This document shows, piece after piece, positions 35,811 to 45,151 of a DNA stretch of 59,083 nucleotides (its first letter is position 1; each line of letters starts with the position of its first letter). The notes below the pieces were generated by a model. It had not been told where the DNA came from. It was given only the letters and a program-made list of their open reading frames with translations, and did no database searches. The translations under genes and the position numbers were made by a program. The DNA comes from a bacterium (GTDB taxonomy: Bacteria; Bacteroidota; Bacteroidia; Bacteroidales; Muribaculaceae): NCBI GenBank assembly GCA_004563195.1, contig SFTJ01000010.1, positions 1-59,083 on the forward strand, written 5' to 3'.

Positions 35811-36965
35811 CTATTTAAGTATTTCATCGTAAATACCCCACATTACACGGAGTGCGTTGTCTATCTCAAATGGAGCTACTGCATTCCAGCAGTTAGATGC
35901 CATATTATTTCGTAGGTTCTCATCATCAGCAAGCTTTGAGATTGCCTTTGCGAAGCCATGGACATCATCAGGATCGAGTGCGTAACCTGTTTTGCCATCT
36001 ATCACATAGTCGAGGATGCCGTGAACATTGCTTGACACCAAAGGAACGCCAGCCGCCATGGCTTCGATACCGGCAAGGCCAAGTCCCTCAATATGTGAAG
36101 GGAATGCACTGATATCGGCTGTATTGCAAAGCTCTGAAATGTCCTTGCGGAAGCCAAGGAACTTCACACGATCACCAACACCAAGTTCATTAGCCAACTG
36201 CTCCAGATGCTCACGAAGAGGACCCTTACCACAAATGGCATAATAGACGTTAGGATTCTGCACCTTGGCAAGCGCACGCACAATCACCTCATGATTCTTG
36301 CGCTCTATCATCTCGCCTATAGAGAGGACAAGCACGCAATCCTCTGGCACGCCAATCTCGCGTTTGTAAGCCTTCTTATCAATCTTGCAGTCGTGAATGC
36401 GATTGATGTTCACTCCCACACCAGGGATGTAACGGACATTAGGAGCATGAAAGGTCTTAGCAAGATTGAAATCCTCCTTGTTGATGGTGACGATATAGTC
36501 ACAGAAACGTGACATCATTCGCTCCATCGGATAGAACATCATCCAGTTCTTCTTGGGTGCTGCATTGTGGAAGTGGAATCCATGGCAAGTGTACATCACG
36601 GTAGTTCCTTCCTTACGAGCCTTCCGTGCTGCCAAACGTGTGAGGATACTAACGGTAGGAGTATGCACATGGATGAGGTCGAAGTGATTCTCATCAATAA
36701 TAGCCTTCAACTGTTTGTAGCAATCGATGTTCTGACTGCTGAAAGGAGAACGAGCAAAATGAATGTTATGCAGGATTACACCTTCACTCTTTATCTTATC
36801 TATGTATGCACGCGTGCGATCTTCGTCTGTATCCTCCATATAGTCGAAATTACAGGCTATATGCAGTTCGCACTGGCGCGTCTTGTTCAGATAGTCAACG
36901 TTCTCCTTATTGAACCACTCGATAAATGATACAACAGAAGCAACAATTAATACTCTCTTATTCAT
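35811..36965 (-). CDS. Glycosyltransferase, GT4 type (EpsD-like)
   Basis: A 384-residue enzyme of the EpsD/CapJ-like GT4 group. Typical runs are HFDLIHVHTPTVSIL, TVMYTCHGFHFHNAAP, PGVGVN, VLSIGEMIERKNHE, and SHIEGLGLAGIEAMAAGVPLV. It ends 8 nt before the acetyltransferase. It overlaps the glycosyltransferase upstream by ATGA. Confidence 0.9.
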   Translation of the reverse strand: MNKRVLIVASVVSFIEWFNKENVDYLNKTRQCELHIACNFDYMEDTDEDRTRAYIDKIKSEGVILHNIHFARSPFSSQNIDCYKQLKAIIDENHFDLIHVHTPTVSILTRLAARKARKEGTTVMYTCHGFHFHNAAPKKNWMMFYPMERMMSRFCDYIVTINKEDFNLAKTFHAPNVRYIPGVGVNINRIHDCKIDKKAYKREIGVPEDCVLVLSIGEMIERKNHEVIVRALAKVQNPNVYYAICGKGPLREHLEQLANELGVGDRVKFLGFRKDISELCNTADISAFPSHIEGLGLAGIEAMAAGVPLVSSNVHGILDYVIDGKTGYALDPDDVHGFAKAISKLADDENLRNNMASNCWNAVAPFEIDNALRVMWGIYDEILK

Positions 36966-38185
36966 TTGTTGTATAAATCTTTGTAGATATTTAGAAATTC
37001 TGATGCCATTCTTTCTTTAGAGTAAACACTTTGTGCCTCTTGAGACATTATTTCATGGTCATACTTTGTCTTTAGAACCTCTGACAATACTTTTTCAAGA
37101 GAAGCTATATCTCCATACTCAACAAATCTTGAATACTTATCTAATGCTATTGTCTCAGGTCCTCCGGCTTTAAATCCTACGATAGGGGTTCCACAGCAAA
37201 GGGATTCAGCCGTCACCATTGAAAATGTTTCTCTTTTGGAGGTCAGCAAGGTGGTATCACATACTGAATACAATTCTGCAAGCTTGTCCTGGTCAGATAC
37301 ACTACCATAAACCAAAATATTATCAGGTAGTTGTGTATCAACCTTGACGTACGATGCTGCAATAATAAATTTAACATTGGGCATTCTTTTGGCAATTTCA
37401 ACCACATAATATCCGCCCTTGATATTATCCTTGTCTTGAGGAATAAATGCAGCAGTCACATGTAAAACAGAAAATTGGTAACCTTCCTTTATCGCAGTAA
37501 AAGTGCTGGTTTGTCTTCGATGGAATACAGACGTCTCCAATCCGTTATTCACTACATGACAATCAAACTTGTTCACAATGGGTGATTGGCTTGATCTTAA
37601 TTTCACCCATGGCGAAACTGCTGTAAAAACAAGATTGTTTTTATCAAAGGATCTGAAAGCATTGTACATACGTTTCCATGAATAGTGGGATGGACAGATA
37701 AATGTTTTAGTGTTCGTTGCTTGCTTTGGAGTAGGGCATTTTCTGCACTTCTGGTGAGAATAACCGTTACAGTCATAAGCATGTCCACAATTACCCGTGT
37801 AGTAAAATTCGGCATGATGAGTGACTACGGTTTTTATTTTCTTCGCGACTAAATATTCAAGTAAACTAAACAGATTTACACAATATCCGTTCATACAGTG
37901 AAGATGTACAATATCAGGACAAACCTCATCAATATAGTGCAATAATCTATACGTTGCTACAGGGCTGCTTGCATATTGTGCATACCCCAATTTCGATAAA
38001 ATAGAAAATAATTTTGTTTCCCATTTTGTACCGAACTTGAATACTTTCTCAGTTTTTTCTGATAAAAAATTGCCATAGCCAACAAATGTATCAATGCCGT
38101 TCCTAATTAAGTACTCACGAGTGTCAGCAACAATCTTCCCCGTACTACCATGGATATAAACACAATTAAGCAATAAAACTCTCAT
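36962..38185 (-). CDS. Glycosyltransferase, GT4 type
   Basis: A 407-residue enzyme starting MRVLLLNCVYIHGSTGKI at 38185. An open frame continues 37 codons further upstream but runs into the polymerase gene, and its sequence is not conserved-looking, so I use the internal ATG. Donor-site motifs are FSVLHVTAAFIPQDKDN, VYGSVSDQDKLAELYS and TSKRETFSMVTAESLCCGTP. A Cys-rich stretch (CGHAYDCNGYSHQKCRKCP) is notable and common in this subgroup. Confidence 0.87.
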   Translation of the reverse strand: MRVLLLNCVYIHGSTGKIVADTREYLIRNGIDTFVGYGNFLSEKTEKVFKFGTKWETKLFSILSKLGYAQYASSPVATYRLLHYIDEVCPDIVHLHCMNGYCVNLFSLLEYLVAKKIKTVVTHHAEFYYTGNCGHAYDCNGYSHQKCRKCPTPKQATNTKTFICPSHYSWKRMYNAFRSFDKNNLVFTAVSPWVKLRSSQSPIVNKFDCHVVNNGLETSVFHRRQTSTFTAIKEGYQFSVLHVTAAFIPQDKDNIKGGYYVVEIAKRMPNVKFIIAASYVKVDTQLPDNILVYGSVSDQDKLAELYSVCDTTLLTSKRETFSMVTAESLCCGTPIVGFKAGGPETIALDKYSRFVEYGDIASLEKVLSEVLKTKYDHEIMSQEAQSVYSKERMASEFLNIYKDLYNK

Positions 38186-38201
38186 AATTAAATAATTTAT
38201 T

Positions 38202-39299
38202 TTATAATACACTGAATATGGTTTTGAAATCGTTATATGGAACTCCGTATGTATCGCTTGTAAAGAAATCGTAGTAGGAGTATAACTGTGATACAATAAA
38301 TAGAGATACTAATCCTGCACGTAATCCATGGTCGGAAATTTTGCTATACATAACAGGAAATGCAGCAATTGAGAATACACTGAAGTATATGGCTAATCTG
38401 GAGATCATCAGTGCGATTGTGGAAAAGGGAACAATCATAACCCCGATTGAAGCGAGTAATAGCAAATGCTTTTCATCAATGGAAAGAGTAGCTTCTTTGT
38501 AATACAATGAGGCAGCCACAAATAGGGGAATACTATTTACCAAAAATAACAGACCTAATCCCGAGACTTGTCCTCTTTCACTGTATTTCTCCAAGAAACC
38601 ATCAAAAGTGTCAAATACTAAAAATGGTTCAATGAAACTGGCCATAAAATCCCTTGACAGGATAAACACGACAAAAAGAACAGATAATATGATTGACAAC
38701 GATTTCGTATTTTTATATTGGAAAAAACACAGAAGATATGCAAGCGAACATATTAACGAAGATGAATGGATAGAAAAGGCGACAAATAACAATAATATAG
38801 GCAGAATGTATTTATGGGTAGTCTTCTTTAATAATATAACAGCCATCACTCCTAATGCAATTGCCAAACCCTGTCTAAGCATGGAAAAATTCAAGAGATA
38901 ATAGGTATAGTTAAATAGATATATAAACAGAGCGAACGCCCAATGTCTTTGGGGAACAAACTTTTTAATCAGAAAATAATAAGTGAAGTTTTCAAATATG
39001 CTAATTGCAGCAATGAGTACAAAGAACCCCCCAAAATGACTAAATAACAAACATAAAACAGTCCAACCAACATCTTTATAGACATCTCCGCTTAATATAT
39101 CTGTAACAGAACCTTTATAATCAATAATGCTGTTATAAATATTGTAATAAGCCATATAGTCATTTCCATAATCATAATGAATGACTCCGAGGAAAGCTAA
39201 TAATACAAAACTAAACGCCATGCCGTTGCGCAACCGTTCTTTACTATCAAGATAGGTCAGCAACATGGATATAATACTACAAAAGACTACAACTATCAT
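38202..39299 (-). CDS. wzy: EpsG-family polysaccharide polymerase (Wzy-like)
   Basis: A 365-residue membrane protein with about 10 helices. The EpsG pattern is visible early as GVIHYDYGNDYMAYY, followed by LFSHFGGFFVLIAAIS and NFSMLRQGLAIALGV. The family polymerises undecaprenyl-linked repeat units in the periplasm. It is the only polymerase candidate in the operon, and pairs with the flippase at 42664-44196. Confidence 0.85.
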   Translation of the reverse strand: MIVVVFCSIISMLLTYLDSKERLRNGMAFSFVLLAFLGVIHYDYGNDYMAYYNIYNSIIDYKGSVTDILSGDVYKDVGWTVLCLLFSHFGGFFVLIAAISIFENFTYYFLIKKFVPQRHWAFALFIYLFNYTYYLLNFSMLRQGLAIALGVMAVILLKKTTHKYILPILLLFVAFSIHSSSLICSLAYLLCFFQYKNTKSLSIILSVLFVVFILSRDFMASFIEPFLVFDTFDGFLEKYSERGQVSGLGLLFLVNSIPLFVAASLYYKEATLSIDEKHLLLLASIGVMIVPFSTIALMISRLAIYFSVFSIAAFPVMYSKISDHGLRAGLVSLFIVSQLYSYYDFFTSDTYGVPYNDFKTIFSVL

Positions 39300-39306
39300 T
39301 TGTTTA

Positions 39307-40371
39307 TTAAATGTTATTTGTTATAAACTCATAACCATAATTTTGTAATTTCTTCATCGCAAAATCTACGTCCTTCCAATTATACGTTTCGTTCATTAGA
39401 GGATAGATTGCATCAAGATTATTTTTATGGACTACACATTTCTTCATTCCTATTTCACCCAATAAAGTATATAACCTATCATTCATGCCTACATTACCTT
39501 CTTGTTCGGTGATAACAACAAATGGAGTATGAAGTTTCAAGCACATAACCATACAGTGAAATGAATCAGTAATAATAAATTCTGCATGTTTTATTTTACT
39601 TAACCATTCTTGTAGGCTATATCTTCTATCATCATTGTTCCAAAGTGCTGGTCTATCCTTCAAAATATGTTTAATTGCACGCTTACGTTCTGTGATATGG
39701 CGAATAAAAAAACAATATGTGTATGAAAGTTTTGTATATGTACATTCGTCGGCCAAAGAATGATAGAACTCCGCTGGCATCAGCAATGTGGGATCAGGTA
39801 CAACCACAACATCATCTCTTCCCATAGATCTGACGATTTCTATCCCTGAAGACTCTCTGACGCTCAGTATGTCGAAAGTGCCTATATGTTTTCTTGCCTC
39901 CTTCAACGCAATCTTGGGATATTTGACACACCCAAAGCTTAAAGCATACCCTATACGTTTTCCATCAAAAGGAAAGTCAAGAAAATATGTTGGAGTTATC
40001 TTGTGAGCTCCTTCTCCTCCCATCAGAAAGCAAGGATTTAGAACTTGGTCGCTTCCAGATATAATTATGTCAAACACCGAGGCTATTTTTTCTATACTGT
40101 TTATTGTTAGCACCCTATCTGTTTGTTTGAGATACTTGCTGCGAAAGTCCACTAACATCTTCTCCATTTTTATTGTTTTGAAATAAGAAGATAAATGCAG
40201 GAACTTTCGGTAACGTAAGAATTTATATACCGATTCATCAAAAAAACTCGGTTTGTAATTTATGACGTTAACCTTATGCCCCAACGATTCCAAATATGTC
40301 TGCAAGGCATAGCATTGCAAGACAGCACCATAGTTGGTTGCCCAATGAAAAGTAAGTATTCCTATCTTCAT
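39307..40371 (-). CDS. Polysaccharide pyruvyl transferase family protein
   Basis: A 354-residue protein. The N-terminus has ILTFHWATNYGAVLQCYAL, typical of the family in Bacteroidales, then SGSDQVLNPCFL, and ITDSFHCMVMCLKLHTPFVV near residue 275. The family transfers pyruvate ketals or, in some members, other groups. It is next to an F420-dehydrogenase-like gene, a common pair in Bacteroides capsule loci. Confidence 0.9.
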   Translation of the reverse strand: MKIGILTFHWATNYGAVLQCYALQTYLESLGHKVNVINYKPSFFDESVYKFLRYRKFLHLSSYFKTIKMEKMLVDFRSKYLKQTDRVLTINSIEKIASVFDIIISGSDQVLNPCFLMGGEGAHKITPTYFLDFPFDGKRIGYALSFGCVKYPKIALKEARKHIGTFDILSVRESSGIEIVRSMGRDDVVVVPDPTLLMPAEFYHSLADECTYTKLSYTYCFFIRHITERKRAIKHILKDRPALWNNDDRRYSLQEWLSKIKHAEFIITDSFHCMVMCLKLHTPFVVITEQEGNVGMNDRLYTLLGEIGMKKCVVHKNNLDAIYPLMNETYNWKDVDFAMKKLQNYGYEFITNNI

Positions 40372-40382
40372 ATATTTGTCTT

Positions 40383-41696
40383 TTACTTTATCTTGATTTC
40401 CATACGATATGACTTCCAGCCTTGCTGCTTGTTGCGGAATGTGATGGCAGTAACGGAAGCATTTTCTGGTATTTGAGGGATAGAAACTATCTCAGCGTGA
40501 TTGGCTACTTCGTTTTCCCCCCCCCCCATAGCAAATCTTAGCATTATCTTTATCAAGTGCTTGCACGAAGAAAGAGACATGCTAAAGCGTTGTTTGAGAG
40601 TAGGACGGAGGCAGTCAACAATAAGGGCGTTTACACTCTCTGTTTCGTCTATGCGAGCAAAGAACTCGGCTCGTTTGGTGTGGGGAGCTACAGAACGGAA
40701 GTAAGCGGGATTGTGTCCGATTGCAATATCTGCTGTTGTCTCTTTGTGGTTTGTCTTGCTCCAATCGAGTGCAGTTTGTCCCTTGTCGGTATTGATCAAT
40801 ACCAATCCAGTACCTTTGTCATCGTCCATGTCGGGCATTTCTGTGTTGATGCCCCAGAAGTCGGCTATGGTGATGTCGCTATGGCTTCTACCGCTCTTTG
40901 CCTGACACTGGTAACAAGAGGGACGGAGAATCATATCGCGAAGGAAGGCTCGCATGAAATGGTTCTGCTGATGATGGCTGGAAAGGGAGACTGATTGCTC
41001 GTCCTTGTTGTATTCCATCGTGAAGTTGAAGGCTTTCCAACCGTTGCGCTTGTTGCGAAACTGCACTTCGTTGATAGCATTTCGTCCTGCTGTCACTACT
41101 TCATCGATATACATGCCCCACACCTTTGGACTTGGAGTGCCATGGCAGATGATATCTACAGAGAGGAGATTGTCATAGGGCTTGCGGAGGAAATGGTGCA
41201 GTCCTGCTATCTGACAAGGAGTGCCCGAGAAAAGCACCTTGCGTCCTTCGGTGAGGAATCGCTTTGCATCTGCGTAGGCTGTTGCCATACGAGCCTGCAC
41301 ATATTTGCTGCCCATAAAAGCCTTTATGCCTTCCATCGTTTCTGCATAGTCTATCACGACTTGCCACTGCTCATCAAAGCGTGCTCCAAAGACAACGCCT
41401 CCTTCGGCTATTGTCTTCTCTGCAAGGAGATAGAAGATGCCACCGGAAGAAGACTTCAAACGTACTTCCTCATTCTTATTGATGGCAGCATATACTTTCT
41501 GTGGCTTGCGCTCCTCAAAAGGATGCAGCTCATGGCACACCTTCTCACAAAGTCCACAGTCGATGCAATCTGCTTCATTGACCTTGGGGTAGAGAAAGCC
41601 TTCGCTGTCGGCTTGCATTGAGATGCAATGCTTGGGGCAAATATTTGCACAGGCTGAGCAGCCGCAACAGTTATGTTTGTCGGTAACAGTTATCAT
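40383..41696 (-). CDS. Ferredoxin/F420 dehydrogenase beta subunit-like protein, phase-variable C-terminus
   Basis: A 437-residue protein. Two [4Fe-4S] sites are at the N-terminus (CCGCSACANICPKHC and CIDCGLCEKVC), followed by an FrhB-type domain (SSGGIFYLLAEK, GTPCQIAGLHHFL, CHGTPSP). An 11-G tract (40517-40527) lies near residue 390; it is in frame here and adds about 46 residues. Both one-base changes stop within a few codons. The tail after the tract repeats the FRNK-x2-GWK motif seen near residue 220. Probably supports a redox or pyruvyl-type modification. Confidence 0.85.
   Translation of the reverse strand: MITVTDKHNCCGCSACANICPKHCISMQADSEGFLYPKVNEADCIDCGLCEKVCHELHPFEERKPQKVYAAINKNEEVRLKSSSGGIFYLLAEKTIAEGGVVFGARFDEQWQVVIDYAETMEGIKAFMGSKYVQARMATAYADAKRFLTEGRKVLFSGTPCQIAGLHHFLRKPYDNLLSVDIICHGTPSPKVWGMYIDEVVTAGRNAINEVQFRNKRNGWKAFNFTMEYNKDEQSVSLSSHHQQNHFMRAFLRDMILRPSCYQCQAKSGRSHSDITIADFWGINTEMPDMDDDKGTGLVLINTDKGQTALDWSKTNHKETTADIAIGHNPAYFRSVAPHTKRAEFFARIDETESVNALIVDCLRPTLKQRFSMSLSSCKHLIKIMLRFAMGGGENEVANHAEIVSIPQIPENASVTAITFRNKQQGWKSYRMEIKIK
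40517..40527 (-). repeat. Poly-G tract (11 G), in frame
   Basis: Eleven G on the coding strand, the longest of four such tracts. With 10 G the frame stops at TAG after about three codons; with 12 G it stops at TGA about eight codons on. Confidence 0.85.
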
Positions 41697-42667
41697 ATAC
41701 CTAAGTATTTATGGTACTTTGTTGGAAGCAATTTTCTAATTATCAAAATGAAAACTACAGTCAAGAACAAAGCTAATGACCATTGCAGTAGCCAACTATC
41801 AATAGGTAAACGCCTCACACAGAAACTAATGAAATAGCAATGAATAAGGTAGATGCCGAAAGAAAGACTACCTATCCAAATAATAAATCTATAAATAGCA
41901 CCTGTTCGTCTGATTAGATTTTCCAATTTGCTTGAGAACATCAGGAATATCATTCCTGCTGAATAAATGAAAGAGGATGGCTTGATGCCTACACCTTTGC
42001 CATAATGGTCGAGCAAGTATTCTGACTCAATAACGGATAGCACAAATCCTAAGATGGTAATAGCTATAGGAAGAATGATTGAATAATTTCTTTCAGGCTT
42101 ATGACCTATCATAACTCCCAATACAAAGAACATCAGCCAACAAGGGAGTGGACCTGCGTAAAGAATTAGGGGAATCCCTTTACCTTGAATGGTATTCATG
42201 TACTCGACTCCTGCTGTCCACGCAAATGAAATAAGGCAACTTACAATTACCCCCCCCCTACGCTTATTTCCTGATATACAATTATTTATAACAGGAAGAA
42301 CTACATAGCACTGCATTATGAAAGCTACAAAATAGTAGATGGAAAGTCCACAGATCAAAAGCAATATTGTTTGCTTTATAATACTACTGCCAGAATATAG
42401 TGTTAACGCATATAGCGGCAGTGACCACACCAATACCGGCAGATAGACTTTGGGGAGTTGCTTTTTAAGAAAGGATCTGTAATCATCCTTATTCTCCATT
42501 TTCTTCTGAGACAAGAAATATCCAGAAATGGCTATGAATAAAGGAACAGCTGTATTGAGCATCTGTCTCACTACTGTGCTGTCCTCTCCCAATGTGTAGG
42601 TATGGATGCCCACCACCATCATGATGGCAAACCCTCGGAGGAAATCAAAATATGTATTTCTTTTCAT
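41693..42667 (-). CDS. Acyltransferase 3-family membrane protein, phase-variable
   Basis: A 324-residue membrane acyltransferase starting MKRNTYFDFLRGFAI at 42667. An open frame upstream is only shadow of the flippase gene. The FDFLRGFAIMMVVGIHTY motif holds the catalytic-site His; about ten helices follow. A 9-G tract (42250-42258) codes for Gly-Gly in a cytoplasmic loop near residue 137 (NKRRGG). The frame is intact. With 8 G it stops at once; with 10 G it stops about 20 codons later. It probably acetylates the polymer. Overlaps both neighbours by ATGA. Confidence 0.87.
   Translation of the reverse strand: MKRNTYFDFLRGFAIMMVVGIHTYTLGEDSTVVRQMLNTAVPLFIAISGYFLSQKKMENKDDYRSFLKKQLPKVYLPVLVWSLPLYALTLYSGSSIIKQTILLLICGLSIYYFVAFIMQCYVVLPVINNCISGNKRRGGVIVSCLISFAWTAGVEYMNTIQGKGIPLILYAGPLPCWLMFFVLGVMIGHKPERNYSIILPIAITILGFVLSVIESEYLLDHYGKGVGIKPSSFIYSAGMIFLMFSSKLENLIRRTGAIYRFIIWIGSLSFGIYLIHCYFISFCVRRLPIDSWLLQWSLALFLTVVFILIIRKLLPTKYHKYLGI
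42250..42258 (-). repeat. Poly-G tract (9 G), in frame
   Basis: Nine G on the coding strand within the acyltransferase gene. Loss of one G creates TAA directly after the tract. Confidence 0.85.
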
Positions 42668-44196
42668 CTTCTGATTCTTAATAGTCTGAGCCCTTTGTCC
42701 AAAAAGAATACTCTTTCGTGTTTGGTAAATCCAATGAAGAATGTACTGATTCCTACAGACAGGACACATGTGAAGCCTACTGCAATGAATCTGAGCCAAC
42801 CGTCCTCACCTTGCATACGAACGATGATAGGCAGAATGATGGCAACAACCACGGTTGTGACTATCGGAATATAGATATTCTTCATATATTGCCACATGGG
42901 TAGGTTGATGAGTTTTCTCAGCATGTACATTCTTGAGAATTGAGCTACTGATTCTACACAGAAATGGACAATGAAAACGGAATAGGCAGGAGCGCCCAGT
43001 TTCAAGACTATGTATGAAATGGGGAGTATCATGAGAAGGATTCCGCCTACTACCATCTGATAAATTTTTACTTTTCCTGTGGCTTGGTTGGCCACTACAC
43101 ACGGATTTGCAGTAGTATATATCAAGGATATGCAAATCATGATTTGAGTGAAAATGACCGCATCATCGGGTACTGTCTTAAGCCACAAGGTTAGTAGGAA
43201 GTCTGTTTCCAGCAGCACGGGAAGAGAGAGGAAGAACAACAGAAGGAAGGAGAATCGAGCACTGCGGAACATCAGGCTGTGCATTTGGGCTAAATCTCCA
43301 GATGCGTAATTTTTAGTAATCTGAGGATTAAGAGCGGTCTGGAATCCGCTCACAAACTGCTGGACTGTTGCCTGTACCTGCACTGCAATACCTCGAGCAG
43401 CATTGACAACAGGACCAAAGAATATGTTGAGCATCATGTTAAGTCCTTGGGTATATAGAATACCTGCGAGATTTCCCCAAAAGCTCCAGCCTGCAAAGCT
43501 CAGCATTTCCTTGAACAATAGCTTGTTGAGTTTCCATTCGACAAAGGATTCCTGAAAATGCTTGTTGCAGTAACGGGTATATACATAACGAATGAGCAGT
43601 TGAACGAGTAGAGTTAGGATAGCATAAGCAATTAGTTTGTCTATAGGGGAAATTACCAGCAGATAGACTATTACGAGCTTTAGTGTGACATCTAATATGG
43701 AAATGAATGCAAAAGCCGACATTTTCTCATGTGCGATGATATCTGCATTGTAAGGCACTGATAAGATGTTGACGGCACAGGCAATGATAGAACATTGGTA
43801 AACCCACATTGCAGCTGTCATACGCTCTTCGGGTATAACGAGCTTCTCAAGCAAGAACCACAAACCGACAGTCTCACCAAGGATGATGATGATCAACGCT
43901 ATGAGAGCATGAATCTGCAAAGCTGTATTGAATACACTTCTCAGTCTTTCTGCATTTCCTTTAGCTATTTCAAAATTCAGATATCTTTGGGTTGAAGACA
44001 CCATTCCTCCATTAATGAATGCAAACATGGTGATGACCCCTCCCACAACGCTGAATACGCCATAGTCTTCCACTCCAAGGGTTTGCAAGACTACTCTGGA
44101 GGTGAAGAGTGATACTGCCATGGTGAAGAGCATCCTGACATAGAGCATCAGGGTATTCTTCGCTATGCGTTTATTGTTTGCTGATGTATCTGACAT
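42664..44196 (-). CDS. wzx: Polysaccharide flippase (Wzx-like, MOP superfamily)
   Basis: A 510-residue membrane protein with about 12-14 helices. It starts NTLMLYVRMLFTMAVSLFTSRVVLQTLG and VEDYGVFSVVGGV, typical of Bacteroidales Wzx proteins. It moves lipid-linked repeat units to the periplasm for the EpsG-type polymerase. It begins 4 nt after the TIR-like gene and its stop overlaps the acyltransferase ATG. Confidence 0.92.
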   Translation of the reverse strand: MSDTSANNKRIAKNTLMLYVRMLFTMAVSLFTSRVVLQTLGVEDYGVFSVVGGVITMFAFINGGMVSSTQRYLNFEIAKGNAERLRSVFNTALQIHALIALIIIILGETVGLWFLLEKLVIPEERMTAAMWVYQCSIIACAVNILSVPYNADIIAHEKMSAFAFISILDVTLKLVIVYLLVISPIDKLIAYAILTLLVQLLIRYVYTRYCNKHFQESFVEWKLNKLLFKEMLSFAGWSFWGNLAGILYTQGLNMMLNIFFGPVVNAARGIAVQVQATVQQFVSGFQTALNPQITKNYASGDLAQMHSLMFRSARFSFLLLFFLSLPVLLETDFLLTLWLKTVPDDAVIFTQIMICISLIYTTANPCVVANQATGKVKIYQMVVGGILLMILPISYIVLKLGAPAYSVFIVHFCVESVAQFSRMYMLRKLINLPMWQYMKNIYIPIVTTVVVAIILPIIVRMQGEDGWLRFIAVGFTCVLSVGISTFFIGFTKHERVFFLDKGLRLLRIRR

Positions 44197-44200
44197 ATTT

Positions 44201-45142
44201 TCAAATTATTGCATCTGTATTCACTTTGTATCCCACAGCCTTCAAACGTTTAGCAAGTTTTATCTTCCACATTCCTTCGGAATCAATAGGTGTATAAACG
44301 ATGCCGTCTAAATCTCCGGGCTTCTCAACCCCATCTTCAAGCAAGAGGAACACGTGTGCACGGTCAAGTTTACCCATAAAATACCCCATCTCGAAGACTA
44401 CATTCTGACGAGCTCTTTTTGAAGCTTTGGGTTCTCTATTCTCTGTATTTGATTTTTCAATATCCTTTCTTGAGATGCCCATATCGTCAGCGGTAAGTAA
44501 TACTATCGCAAATCCTATATCTGTGGCATTCGACTCAAATTTCTCGATGATAGTGTTTCCGTAATCTTCTTGTTCATGAAGGATAATTGGCTTGAGTCCA
44601 AGTTGCTCTAAGGTGCGTGCAACTGTTACCTTGACTAATTCTCCATGTCCATGAACTATGAAGACCTTGTCAGTACTCGCCTCAACCTTGGATTTTTCTG
44701 TTATAGCAGATGTTGCATTGCAAGGTATTAGGTCAATCCGATCTATGAATCCTTGCATATAAGCTACCAGTTTAGTGATGGATTCCTTCTGTTCTACGAC
44801 AACATCTGAATAAAATATAGATCTACCAATTTGACGATAGCCATCCAAGTCCGTATTGTTGGCATCAACAAAAGCACGAGTAAAGATTTCCTCATTACGA
44901 GCATCCCACTTGTGAAACTCGTTGAAGAAGGCATTCTGTGCTTCTTTATCATACTCTTTTGCTGCATGACCACCGCCACCAAACATATCATAACCCCTCA
45001 TGACTTGGTGCGATGGGACTTGATATTGTAATAATACAACTGACTGCTCTATCTGCTTCCTGAGCAAATCTACCACCTTCTGCTTGGGCATATTCAAAGT
45101 ACTTGCGATAGGCAGGTTGATTTCTTCTTTTTTCTTTGCCAT
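44201..45142 (-). CDS. TIR-like nucleotide-binding protein (PF10137 type)
   Basis: A 313-residue protein. The C-terminal half is a PF10137-type TIR domain, the kind seen in CBASS and Pycsar effectors: KVFIVHGHGELVKVTVAR (159-176), TIIEKFE (about 197-203, candidate catalytic Glu), FAIVLLTADD, and RARQNVVFEMGYFMG (243-257). The N-terminal 150 residues are unassigned. TIR domains of this type degrade NAD. No cyclase or other partner is adjacent; neighbours are the WbuC-fusion gene and wzx, with spacing of 9 and 4 nt. Confidence 0.83.
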   Translation of the reverse strand: MAKKKEEINLPIASTLNMPKQKVVDLLRKQIEQSVVLLQYQVPSHQVMRGYDMFGGGGHAAKEYDKEAQNAFFNEFHKWDARNEEIFTRAFVDANNTDLDGYRQIGRSIFYSDVVVEQKESITKLVAYMQGFIDRIDLIPCNATSAITEKSKVEASTDKVFIVHGHGELVKVTVARTLEQLGLKPIILHEQEDYGNTIIEKFESNATDIGFAIVLLTADDMGISRKDIEKSNTENREPKASKRARQNVVFEMGYFMGKLDRAHVFLLLEDGVEKPGDLDGIVYTPIDSEGMWKIKLAKRLKAVGYKVNTDAII

Positions 45143-45151
45143 AATTGATTA

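Noticed and set aside
38186..38296. Extra 37 codons at the start of a glycosyltransferase
   Set aside because: They run into the polymerase gene, whereas MRVLLLN at 38185 is a normal GT4 start.
42668..42799. Extra 44 codons at the start of the acyltransferase
   Set aside because: They overlap the flippase gene; the family start FDFLRG follows the ATG at 42667, which overlaps the flippase stop by ATGA.
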